Positions 36,065-42,536 of a stretch of DNA of 42,536 nt are shown here, piece by piece. The stretch is from positions 1 to 42,536 of the forward strand of contig NZ_SMRQ01000025.1 of assembly GCF_004359965.1 (NCBI RefSeq), given 5' to 3'. A program made the position numbers and the translations under genes. The notes beneath the pieces are model-generated. The model was given only the letters and a program-made list of their open reading frames with translations. It was not told the origin of the DNA and made no database searches. The DNA comes from Cognatilysobacter segetis (lineage in GTDB: Bacteria > Pseudomonadota > Gammaproteobacteria > Xanthomonadales > Xanthomonadaceae). How positions within the stretch are numbered: the stretch's first letter is position 1; each line of letters opens with the position of its first letter.

Positions 36065-36476
36065 TCACGGGCCCGCCGATCGCGGCGCCGACGGCGAGCG
36101 CGATCCAGATGGCATCCACCCAGCTGTTCGCGAGGCCCGCCAGCGTCAGCGCGTGGTGCGGGCCCAGCTTGGCCATCGATTCCAGCGGCGCCGTTCCGAG
36201 GGGCGCGCCGACGTTGATCGCGATGATCGCCCAGTTGGCCAGCAGCACCAGCACCAGCGTCGAGACCGTGGCCACCGCCGCGCGCGGCCCGGTGCGCAGC
36301 GCGGGCGCCAGTGACAGCACCCACAGCACGTCGACCGCGCCGACCACCGCCATGAACGAGCACTGGTGGCCCGAATACAGCGCCGCGAGCGTCCAGATCG
36401 CCGCGAAGCCGGCGACGACCACGGGCAGCAGCAGCCAGGCGAGCGCGGGTCGGGCAGGGGGCATGGGCGCATCCAT
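36030..36476 (-). CDS. small hypothetical membrane protein
   Basis: A 148-residue hydrophobic protein with about four helices: LAWLLLPVVVAGFAAIWTLAALYSG, FMAVVGAVDVLWVLSLAPAL, VATVSTLVLVLLANWAIIAI and SWVDAIWIALAVGAAIGGPV. I do not recognise a family. The codon pattern on this strand and the run of clean helices support a real gene. The start is uncertain: 36476 (MDAPMPPARP) or 36464 (MPPARP), and neither has a strong ribosome binding site. Its last 35 bp overlap the end of pntB on the other strand. Inner membrane; function unknown. Confidence 0.65.
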   Translation of the reverse strand: MDAPMPPARPALAWLLLPVVVAGFAAIWTLAALYSGHQCSFMAVVGAVDVLWVLSLAPALRTGPRAAVATVSTLVLVLLANWAIIAINVGAPLGTAPLESMAKLGPHHALTLAGLANSWVDAIWIALAVGAAIGGPVISARRRVLSAR

Positions 36477-36520
36477 CGAGCGGCCGCACAGGATAGCTGC
36501 CGGACAGGGTCGGGCCATGA

Positions 36521-36544
36521 AACTGGACTAGAATGGTCCGAGTT
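36521..36544 (+). promoter_or_regulatory. dyad overlapping the sufT -10 box (TAGAAT)
   Basis: AACTGGAC (36521-36528), TAGAATG, GTCCGAGTT (36536-36544) is an inverted repeat, imperfect by one inserted base. A TAGAAT -10 (36529-36534) lies between its arms, 29 nt before the sufT ATG. A repressor could bind here. It does not fit the IscR type 1 or 2 consensus as I remember it. Confidence 0.4.
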
Positions 36545-36563
36545 ACGAGGTGCCTTCCAGCCG

Positions 36564-37121
36564 ATGTATTCCCGATCCAGCGAACCCGTCCGCTTCGAGC
36601 GCGATTGCGCCGCCGTGCTCGTGCCGCAGGGCGAGGACGTCACCCTGCCGGCCGGCAGCGTCGGCTACATCACGCAGGCGCTGGGCGGCAGCTTCACCGT
36701 CTTCGTCGAGGGCAACCTGTTCCGGATCGCGGGCCGCGACGCCGACGCGATCGGCAAGGAGCCGCCGGCGCCGCTCGAACTGCCGGAAGGCGCGGACGAT
36801 GCGGCGGTCGAGAAGCTCGTCTGGCAGCAGCTGCGCACCTGTTTCGATCCGGAGATCCCGATCAACGTGGTCGAGCTGGGGCTCGTCTACCGCGTCGACG
36901 TGCTGCCCCATCCCGAGCGGCCGGGCGAGCGGCGCGTCGACATCGAGATGACGCTCACCGCGCCCGGATGCGGCATGGGCGACGTGCTCGTGGCCGACGT
37001 GCGCGACAAGGTCGAGCTGATCCCGACCGTGGCCGAGGCGGACGTCGAGCTTGTCTTCGACCCGCCGTGGAACCGCTCGATGATGTCCGAGGTCGCCCGG
37101 CTCGAAACCGGGATGCTCTGA
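36564..37121 (+). CDS. sufT: SufT-like Fe-S cluster assembly protein (DUF59/MIP18)
   Basis: A 185-residue protein. The N-terminal ~85 residues (AVLVPQGEDVTLPAGSVGYITQALGG) are the SufT-specific extension. The C-terminal MIP18/DUF59 domain has FDPEIPINVVELGLVYRVDV, DIEMTLTAPGCGMGDVL with the conserved Cys, and VFDPPWNRSMMSEVAR. SufT takes part in maturation or carrier function for [4Fe-4S] proteins in the cytosol. It is often found in suf operons; here it stands alone, so regulation is through its own promoter. Convergent/divergent neighbours are unrelated. Confidence 0.93.
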   Translation: MYSRSSEPVRFERDCAAVLVPQGEDVTLPAGSVGYITQALGGSFTVFVEGNLFRIAGRDADAIGKEPPAPLELPEGADDAAVEKLVWQQLRTCFDPEIPINVVELGLVYRVDVLPHPERPGERRVDIEMTLTAPGCGMGDVLVADVRDKVELIPTVAEADVELVFDPPWNRSMMSEVARLETGML

Positions 37122-37595
37122 TCCCGCGGCCGCTTCGCGGCGCGGCCGCCATGCCTGGATTGCGCGCGCCCGCCAGGCCCGCCCCCGGCCCGCTCCGCCT
37201 TCGCGCACGACTCTCCGACCCGTTTCCACCGCGCTGCGCCGACGCGCGGTCGTCGGCTGGACGGGCCTAACGCGTAAATAGTGAGCTTCCGGACACGGTT
37301 TTGACGCAATTCCTTGCTGCGCTGCAGTAAGCCGACCATCGTCCCGGACGGCGCCCAACGCGGAGCGCGGACCGAAAGTCCTTGAAAATCAACGACTAAG
37401 TTTACGTAACGTAAACCACTGGTCGGACCGGCCAAATTTTTTTCGACGATCGCGTGCGATCCGGCGCCGGCGGTTGCAACGTCGGTGTCGGGCGCGGATG
37501 GATCGCGCCCGTCCCCGACCGGGTTGCTCCCAGAACGCCAGAGCCCCGGCGCTTCGCCGTCAACCCGGCGCACCTCCCTCAAGGATCTCGTCCCG
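37122..37595 (+). other. 474-bp regulatory gap upstream of the M4 protease
   Basis: No gene is seen. The first half is GC-rich. The second (from about 37270) is markedly AT-richer, with TTGACG at 37304-37309, TTGAAA at 37382-37387, a perfect 17-bp palindrome at 37400-37416, a second dyad at 37419-37431 and a run of seven T's ending at 37443. A transcription start in the palindrome area would leave a long leader of about 170 nt before the protease ATG. Confidence 0.6.
37400..37416. promoter_or_regulatory. perfect 17-bp palindrome, probable operator
   Basis: GTTTACGTAACGTAAAC has two perfect 8-bp arms around a central A. TTGAAA 12 nt upstream could be a -35 whose -10 would fall inside the palindrome, a repressor geometry. 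The cognate regulator is unknown. Confidence 0.6.
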
Positions 37596-39815
37596 ATGTC
37601 GAACTCCCGTTCGTTGTATCTGATGGCGCTGTCCCCGCTCGTCGTCGCGCTTGCCGCCGGCAGCGCGGGCGCCGCGACCCGTACCGACCTCCACAAGGTG
37701 TCGGTCGCCAAGCTCGGCCAGCAGTACCAGGCCGCGACCGCGACCCTCGGCGTCGCCGCCGTCGCCAAGGAGCGCCATGCCGAGCTGCTGGGCATCGACT
37801 CGCTGTCCGCGCTGAACCAGATCGGTTTCGTGCAGGACCGCGACGGCACTGCCCACTACCGCTACCAGCAGACCTTCCGCGGCGTGCCGGTGTTCGGCGA
37901 GAGCATCGTCGTCAGCGAGAAGGGCGGCGCGATCAAGCACATGTTCGGCCGCAAGGTCGACGGCCTGGCCGCCGAAGTGCCGGCGGGCGCGGTGAAGTTC
38001 TCGCGCGACCAGGCGCTCGCCATCGGCAAGCGCGTCGGCCTCGGCCAGAGCCTGACCACGAAGCAGACGCGCAACGAGAAGTCGGACCTGATGATCTACG
38101 TCGACGACGCGGGCCACGCGCACCGCGCCTACGTCACGTCGTTCGTCGCCGACAACGCCAACGGCGGCGCGCCGTCGCGTCCGTTCGTCATCGTTGATGC
38201 CGATACCGGCACGGTGCTGAAGAAGTGGGAAGGCCTGACGACCGCCGCGGTCGGCACCGGCCCGGGCGGCAACGCCAAGACCGGCCAGTACGAGTGGGGT
38301 TCGGGCGGCCGCTATGGCTACCTCGACGTCACGCAATCGGGCAGCACCTGCACGATGAACAACGCCAACGTGAAGTCGGTGAACCTCAACGGGGGCACCA
38401 GCGGCACCACCGCGTTCTCGTACACCTGCCCGCGCAACACCTACAAGGCCATCAACGGCGCGTACTCGCCGATCAACGACGCGCACTACTTCGGTGGCGT
38501 GATCACCAACATGTACCCGGCGTACACCGGCTACAACGCGCTGAGCTTCCAGCTGGTCATGCGCGTGCACTACTCGTCGAGCTACGAGAACGCGTTCTGG
38601 GACGGCTCGACGATGTCGTTCGGCGACGGCGCCAGCACGTTCTATCCGCTGGTCAGCGCCGACGTCGCCGGCCACGAGGTTTCGCACGGCTTCACCGAGC
38701 AGCACTCGAACCTGACCTACTCCGGCCAGTCGGGCGGCATGAACGAAGCCTTCTCCGACATGGGCGGCGAGGCGACCGAGTACTACTGGAAGGGTTCGGC
38801 CGACCTCAACGTCGGCACCGAGATCTTCAAGTCGACCGGCGCGCTGCGCTACATGTGCAACCCGACCGCCGATGGCGCGTCGATCGACAACGCTGCGAAC
38901 TACACCAGCAGCATGGACGTGCACAACTCGTCGGGCGTCTACAACAAGGCCTTCTGCACCCTGTCGAAGACGGCGGGCTGGAGCGTGCCGACGGCGTTCA
39001 AGGTGTTCGCCCGCGCCAACGCGCTGTACTGGACGGCCAGCAGCACGTTCAACTCCGGCGCCTGCGGCGTCGAGACGGCCGCGACCGACCTGGGCCTGAA
39101 CAAGGCCGACGTCACGGCGGCTTTCAGCGGCGTCGGCGTGAGCTGCGCGGGTGGTGGCGGCGGTGGCGGTACGACGTCGATGACCAACGGCACGCCGATC
39201 AGCAACATTTCGGGCGCCGCGGGCAGCGACAAGTACTACTCGCTGGTGGTGCCGTCGGGCGCCTCGAACCTGACCTTCACCACGTCGGGCGGTTCGGGCG
39301 ACGTCGACCTCTACGTCAAGGCCGGCTCCAACCCGACCACCACGAGCTACACCTGCAAGTCCGAAGGCAGCGCCACGGCCGAGACCTGCACGATCGCCGC
39401 GCCGGCCGCGGGCACGTACTACGTGCTGCTGCATGCGTACGCCGCGTACTCGGGCGTCACGCTCAAGGGCAGCTACACCACCGGCGGTGGCGGTGGTGGC
39501 GGCACCGTGCTGACCAGCGGCGTGCCGGTCACGCTGCCGTCGGTCGCGTCCGGCGGCGTGTCGGCGAACTACACGCTGAGCGTGCCGGCGGGCAAGACGA
39601 GCGTCGTGTTCACGATCTCCGGCGGTACCGGCGACGCGGACATGTACGTCAAGCTCGGCTCGGCGCCGACGACCAGCTCGTACAGCTGCCGTCCGTACCT
39701 GAGCGGCAATGCCGAGACCTGCACGTTCAATGCGCCGACGGCGGGTACGTACTACGTGAACGTCCGCGCCTACGCGGCGTACTCGGGTGTCACGCTGAAG
39801 GGCACCATCAACTGA
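37596..39815 (+). CDS. secreted M4-family (thermolysin/vibriolysin) zinc metalloprotease with two PPC domains
   Basis: A 739-residue preproenzyme. Signal peptide (MSNSRSLYLMALSPLVVALA, cut near AGA at 27). Propeptide (about 28-217) with the FTP/PepSY inhibitory region (QTFRGVPVFGESIVV). The catalytic domain starts near residue 218. Zinc ligands H360 and H364 with catalytic E361 are in AGHEVSHGFTE, the third ligand E384 is in GMNEAFSD, and the catalytic His443 is in MDVHNSSGVYN. Two pre-peptidase C-terminal (PPC) domains (about 530-626 and 638-739) follow poly-Gly linkers; each has a YY(S/T)L strand, a D(V/A)D(L/M)YVK strand and a CxxxxxSxxAETC disulfide loop. PPC domains are normally cut off after secretion. 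Type II secretion is expected. AAGGA lies ten bases before the ATG. Confidence 0.96.
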   Translation: MSNSRSLYLMALSPLVVALAAGSAGAATRTDLHKVSVAKLGQQYQAATATLGVAAVAKERHAELLGIDSLSALNQIGFVQDRDGTAHYRYQQTFRGVPVFGESIVVSEKGGAIKHMFGRKVDGLAAEVPAGAVKFSRDQALAIGKRVGLGQSLTTKQTRNEKSDLMIYVDDAGHAHRAYVTSFVADNANGGAPSRPFVIVDADTGTVLKKWEGLTTAAVGTGPGGNAKTGQYEWGSGGRYGYLDVTQSGSTCTMNNANVKSVNLNGGTSGTTAFSYTCPRNTYKAINGAYSPINDAHYFGGVITNMYPAYTGYNALSFQLVMRVHYSSSYENAFWDGSTMSFGDGASTFYPLVSADVAGHEVSHGFTEQHSNLTYSGQSGGMNEAFSDMGGEATEYYWKGSADLNVGTEIFKSTGALRYMCNPTADGASIDNAANYTSSMDVHNSSGVYNKAFCTLSKTAGWSVPTAFKVFARANALYWTASSTFNSGACGVETAATDLGLNKADVTAAFSGVGVSCAGGGGGGGTTSMTNGTPISNISGAAGSDKYYSLVVPSGASNLTFTTSGGSGDVDLYVKAGSNPTTTSYTCKSEGSATAETCTIAAPAAGTYYVLLHAYAAYSGVTLKGSYTTGGGGGGGTVLTSGVPVTLPSVASGGVSANYTLSVPAGKTSVVFTISGGTGDADMYVKLGSAPTTSSYSCRPYLSGNAETCTFNAPTAGTYYVNVRAYAAYSGVTLKGTIN

Positions 39816-39854
39816 TGGTGGCGCGCGCCGGGTCCGCCCGGCGCGCTTCCCGCA

Positions 39855-39896
39855 CAACGAAAGACCCCGGCGCGAGCCGGGGTCTTCTTCGTTGCG
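39855..39896 (+). terminator. terminator after the M4 protease
   Basis: AAGACCCCGGC, loop GCGA and GCCGGGGTCTT form an 11-bp stem (39861-39886), extendable by CAACGA/TTCGTTG outside. A CTTCTTCGTT tail follows. It also faces the convergent asparaginase gene and may act in both directions. Confidence 0.9.
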
Positions 39897-39915
39897 GCGA
39901 TGCCGGCGGGCGCCG

Positions 39916-40404
39916 TCAGTCGAGCGCTTCGAAGCGGTTGGCTTCGACGTTCTTGCGCACCTTCGACGGGTTCCAGATGCGCCCGTTCATGGCGATGTAC
40001 ACGCCGGGCGGCAGGCACTGCACCGCGCCGACGGCGGTGCCGATGTTGAACTCGGCATCCGAGCCGCGGAAGCGCGCGGGGTTCAGCGCACCGGTCAGCA
40101 CGATCGTCTTGTCCGTCAGCGCGGCCAGCACGTTGGCCGTCTGCACCATGCTGTCGGTGCCGTGCGTCACCAGCACGTGCCGCGCCGGTTGCGCGGCGAT
40201 GGTCGCGCGCAGCAGCTCGCGGTCGGCGTCGGTGATGTGCAGCGAATCCTTGCGCAGGATCGGGATCACGTTGAAGCGGAACGCGACGCCGAGTTCCTCG
40301 AGGATGCGCCCGATCTGCGGTTCGCCGACCTGGAAGTCCGACTTGTCGTCGAAGTAGATCTTGTCGATCGTCCCGCCGGTGGTGACGATGCAGAGCGAAT
40401 CCAT
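39916..40404 (-). CDS. stand-alone N-terminal asparaginase domain protein
   Basis: A 162-residue protein covering only the N-terminal domain of bacterial L-asparaginases, which are normally about 330 residues. Both catalytic threonine segments are present: IVTTGGTIDKIYFD (first Thr) and LVTHGTDSMVQTA (second Thr with Asp). LTGALNPARFRGSDAEFNIG and GVYIAMNGRIWNPSKVRKN, which complete the domain, also match. The C-terminal domain, which helps form the substrate site in the tetramer, is absent. The gene ends cleanly in ANRFEALD and no remnant follows, so this is a compact family rather than a recent truncation. Amidohydrolase activity is plausible but unproven. It lies between the protease terminator and the DUF2069 gene. 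Confidence 0.85.
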   Translation of the reverse strand: MDSLCIVTTGGTIDKIYFDDKSDFQVGEPQIGRILEELGVAFRFNVIPILRKDSLHITDADRELLRATIAAQPARHVLVTHGTDSMVQTANVLAALTDKTIVLTGALNPARFRGSDAEFNIGTAVGAVQCLPPGVYIAMNGRIWNPSKVRKNVEANRFEALD

Positions 40405-40455
40405 GGCGCGGTCCAGCGTGTCGGGACGCGGATTATAGGCCGCGCCCCGTATGGC

Positions 40456-40782
40456 TCAGCGACGGCGGCCGAAGCGGGCGCGCAGGCCGGGCAGGCTCGC
40501 CACCGCCACGACGACCAGCGACAACGCGACCTCCGCCAGTGCGAAGCCGCGCTCGTCCGGGCGCGTCCAGGCCACCATCACGCCGTGGCTGAACCACAGC
40601 AACGCGAAGACGCCCGACCAGAAGCCCGCCGTGCGGCGCCGCCGGAGCGCGGCGAACGCGAAGGCCAGTGCGGGCAACCCGAACACGACGAACGCCGCGG
40701 TCTCGCCACGCGGCACGAACCACGCGCCGAACAGCACGACGAGGGCGAGCAGCGCGATCACCAGCCACTGCCGCGCGCTCAT
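40456..40782 (-). CDS. DUF2069-family membrane protein
   Basis: A 108-residue inner-membrane protein with four helices: LVIALLALVVLFGAWFV, FVVFGLPALAFAFAALR, FWSGVFALLWFSHGVMVAW and LAEVALSLVVVAVASL. The motif WFSHGVMxAW(x)RPDERGFALAEV is typical of DUF2069. In many gammaproteobacteria this gene follows wrbA, and here it overlaps wrbA by four bases (ATGA). Function unknown. Confidence 0.88.
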   Translation of the reverse strand: MSARQWLVIALLALVVLFGAWFVPRGETAAFVVFGLPALAFAFAALRRRRTAGFWSGVFALLWFSHGVMVAWTRPDERGFALAEVALSLVVVAVASLPGLRARFGRRR

Positions 40783-41369
40783 GCCAGCTTCCCCGCGAGC
40801 ATCGCCACGCGCCGGCCGAGCGCCCGCGCCAGGTAGGCCTCGTCGTCGTCGACGGTCGCGTCGTCGCGCACGCCGGCGACGTGGCTCGCGCCATAGGGGG
40901 TGCCGCCGCTGCGCGTGGTGCTCAGGCGCGGCTCGGTGTACGGGATGCCGGCGATCACGCAGCCATGGTGGAGCAGGGGCAGCATCATCGAGAGCAGCGT
41001 CGACTCCTGGCCGCCGTGCATCGTCGACGACGACGTGAACACGCCCGCGGGCCGGCCGACCAGCGTGCCGCTCGCCCAGTCGCCGCCGAGGCCGTCGATC
41101 CAGTGCTTGAGCGGCGCGGCCATGTTGCCGAAGCGCGTCGGGCTGCCGATCAGCAGGCCAACGCATTCCTCCAGGTCGCGGGCCTTGACGTAGGGCGCGC
41201 CCTCGTCGGGCACCGGGGGCGCGGCGGTCGCGGTGACGGGCGCCACCGGGGGCACGGTGCGCAGTCGCGCCTGCATGCCGTCGACTTCCTCCACGCCGCG
41301 TGCCACGTGACGCGCCAGGCGCGCCACCGACCCGTTGCGGCTGTAGTAGACGATCAGGACGTCGGGCAT
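40779..41369 (-). CDS. wrbA: NAD(P)H:quinone oxidoreductase, WrbA type
   Basis: A 196-residue flavodoxin-like protein that reduces quinones by two electrons using NAD(P)H and FMN. The FMN phosphate loop is VYYSRNGSVARLARHVARG at the N-terminus. The isoalloxazine-binding loops are GSPTRFGNMAAPLKHWIDGLGG and TSSSTMHGGQESTLLSMM. PYTEPRLSTTRSGGTPYGASHVAG is the WrbA-specific extension. The start at 41369 (MPDVLIVYY) matches the family. Translationally coupled to the DUF2069 gene. Divergent from the YihY-family gene with an 87-bp spacer. Confidence 0.95.
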   Translation of the reverse strand: MPDVLIVYYSRNGSVARLARHVARGVEEVDGMQARLRTVPPVAPVTATAAPPVPDEGAPYVKARDLEECVGLLIGSPTRFGNMAAPLKHWIDGLGGDWASGTLVGRPAGVFTSSSTMHGGQESTLLSMMLPLLHHGCVIAGIPYTEPRLSTTRSGGTPYGASHVAGVRDDATVDDDEAYLARALGRRVAMLAGKLA

Positions 41370-41456
41370 CGCAGTCACCGCGGCGGAAGGCGCGACAGGA
41401 TAGCCCGCCCCCGCGCCGACGCCGGCCTGCCGGTCGATCGGGTAGGCTGCCCCGCG

Positions 41457-42536
41457 ATGGAATTGCCCTACCTGATCAGCCTGCTGAGCCCGCGCCTTCG
41501 CGACCGCGCGCGGGCGATCGCCTTCTTCCGGTTCCTCGGCCGGCGCTTCCTCGACGACGAGCTGTTCCAGGCCGCGGGCGCGCTGTCCTTCACCACGCTG
41601 TTCGCGCTGGTGCCGCTGTCGATGGTCGTGTTCGGGGTGCTCTCGGCCTTCGAGGCCATGCGCCCGCTCTCGAGCCAGCTCGCCGACTACATCTTCTCCA
41701 ACTACGTGCCGGGCGCGGCGCGCTCGGCCCAGGATTACCTGCTGCAGACCGCCGCGGCGAACAAGGGCAAGCTGACCGCCACCGGCGTGGTCGCGCTGGT
41801 CGTCTCCGTGCTGGTCACGCTGACGAGCGTCGAGACGACCTTCAACAACATCTGGCGGGTGAAAGCCGCGCGCCCGAAGCTCGGGCGCTTCCTCGTGTAC
41901 TGGACCGTGCTGACGCTCGGCGCGGTGCTGGCCGCGGCGAGCCTGGCCCTGTCGGCGCGGTTCTTCGCACTGGCACTGTTCGCGACGCGCGCCGGGCACG
42001 TTGTCGAGTCGGCGATGCTGCAGCTCGCGCCGATCATGATCGAGGTGGCCGCCTTCGCGACGATCTACCGCGTCGTGCCGCACCGCACGGTCAAGTGGCG
42101 GCATGCCGTGTCGGGCGCGCTGCTCGCCACGTTCGGCTTCGAGGCCGCGAAATGGGGCATGGGCGTCTACCTCGGCAGCTTCAACAGCTATGCGCGCATC
42201 TACCAGCAGCTGGCGATCATTCCGATCTTCATGCTGTGGATCTACGTCGGCTGGCTGGCGATCCTGCTCGGCGCGTCGTTCGCCGCCTCGCTCTCGGCCT
42301 TCCGGTACCAGCCGGTGAGCCAGCGACTGCCCAACGGCTACGAGATGTACGGCCTGCTGCGCCTGCTCGCCCGCTTCGACGAGGCGCGCCATTCCGGCAA
42401 GGGGCTGCATGCCGACGACATCCTGCGCAACGAGCCGATGCTGACCGACGCGCTGGTGCAGCAGATGCTGGCGCAACTGTGCGTGATCAACGTGGTGCGG
42501 CGGGCGGAGGACGGCGAATGGCTGCTCGCGCGCGAC
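41457..42536 (+). CDS. YihY/BrkB-family inner membrane protein (open at the window end)
   Basis: At least 360 residues from ATG 41457 to the window edge without a stop. YihY/BrkB membrane helices: LSFTTLFALVPLSMVVFGVLSAF, TGVVALVVSVLVTLTSVETTFN, YWTVLTLGAVLAAASLALSA, MLQLAPIMIEVAAFATIYRVVP, HAVSGALLATFGFEAAKWGMGVYL and IIPIFMLWIYVGWLAILLGAS. The FNNIWRVK and YARIYQQLAIIPIFMLWIY motifs are family signatures. After the helices comes a cytosolic C-terminal winged-helix-like segment (LARFDEARHSGKGLHADD), as in the longer proteobacterial members. Once labelled RNase BN in error; function unknown. A TAGGCT box ends 8 nt before the ATG, so the message may be leaderless. Confidence 0.9.
   Translation, partial: MELPYLISLLSPRLRDRARAIAFFRFLGRRFLDDELFQAAGALSFTTLFALVPLSMVVFGVLSAFEAMRPLSSQLADYIFSNYVPGAARSAQDYLLQTAAANKGKLTATGVVALVVSVLVTLTSVETTFNNIWRVKAARPKLGRFLVYWTVLTLGAVLAAASLALSARFFALALFATRAGHVVESAMLQLAPIMIEVAAFATIYRVVPHRTVKWRHAVSGALLATFGFEAAKWGMGVYLGSFNSYARIYQQLAIIPIFMLWIYVGWLAILLGASFAASLSAFRYQPVSQRLPNGYEMYGLLRLLARFDEARHSGKGLHADDILRNEPMLTDALVQQMLAQLCVINVVRRAEDGEWLLARD

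Noticed and set aside
37419-37431. FadR binding site upstream of the protease
   Set aside because: The core GGTCnGACC matches E. coli FadR, but the outer bases do not on one side, and no link of the gene to fatty acids is known; kept only as an unnamed dyad.
39816-39915. Missing C-terminal half of the asparaginase
   Set aside because: The gene ends in its own stop and is followed by the protease terminator; no remnant of a second domain is present.

Overview
The window is high-GC DNA (roughly 70% by eye) that is densely packed with genes and uses ATG/GTG starts. Gene content and order point to a gammaproteobacterium of the Xanthomonadaceae/Lysobacteraceae, most likely Lysobacter or a close relative. 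The main clues are the ahpC-ahpF-oxyR-orfX cluster known from Xanthomonas, a UPF0149-pepP-ubiH-ubiI block, a secreted M4 protease with two PPC domains, and recurrent TAGAAT/TAGGAT -10 boxes. No insertion sequence, prophage, CRISPR array, tRNA or rRNA is visible, so this looks like ordinary chromosomal backbone.

Layout. 1-1795 (-): N-terminal part of a beta-propeller sensor. 1919-3881 (+): UPF0149 protein and PepP. 4366-6581 (-): a BtuM-like B12 transporter, a corrinoid adenosyltransferase and an HDAC-fold deacetylase, inserted between pepP and ubiH. 6672-9088 (+): two ubiquinone hydroxylases. 9178-10116 (-): an exported EF-hand protein. 10231-14184 (-): GlnRS, a Cys-rich lipoprotein, a deaminase and RlmM. 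14256-15296 (+): a DUF2007 protein and MsrA. 15301-19202 (-): AhpC, AhpF, OxyR and OrfX, headed by a clear OxyR operator and promoter; oxyR carries a frameshift. 19406-25376 (+): an M1 aminopeptidase, a membrane diguanylate cyclase, PrmC and proline iminopeptidase. 25437-28605 (-): GalE, a Nudix hydrolase, a 5'-3' exonuclease and a nitroreductase. 28708-32406 (+): a DUF1631 protein and PntAA. 32428-34192 (-): an ECF sigma operon containing a periplasmic 11-residue-repeat protein. 34341-36064 (+): PntAB and PntB. 36030-36476 (-): a membrane protein. 36564-39815 (+): SufT and the M4 protease. 39916-41369 (-): a lone asparaginase domain, a DUF2069 protein and WrbA. 41457 to the window end (+): a YihY-family membrane protein.

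Redox themes recur: peroxide defence (AhpC/AhpF/OxyR), methionine sulfoxide repair, quinone biosynthesis and reduction, and the proton-translocating transhydrogenase. The most notable points are (1) the four-gene sigma/anti-sigma/periplasmic-repeat/DUF3106 operon lying between the transhydrogenase subunit genes, (2) the oxyR frameshift beside an intact OxyR target, (3) the B12 uptake/adenosylation/deacetylase block that splits the pepP-ubiH neighbourhood, and (4) a perfect 17-bp palindrome upstream of the secreted protease. Function calls rest on motifs and remembered family features; no database search was run.
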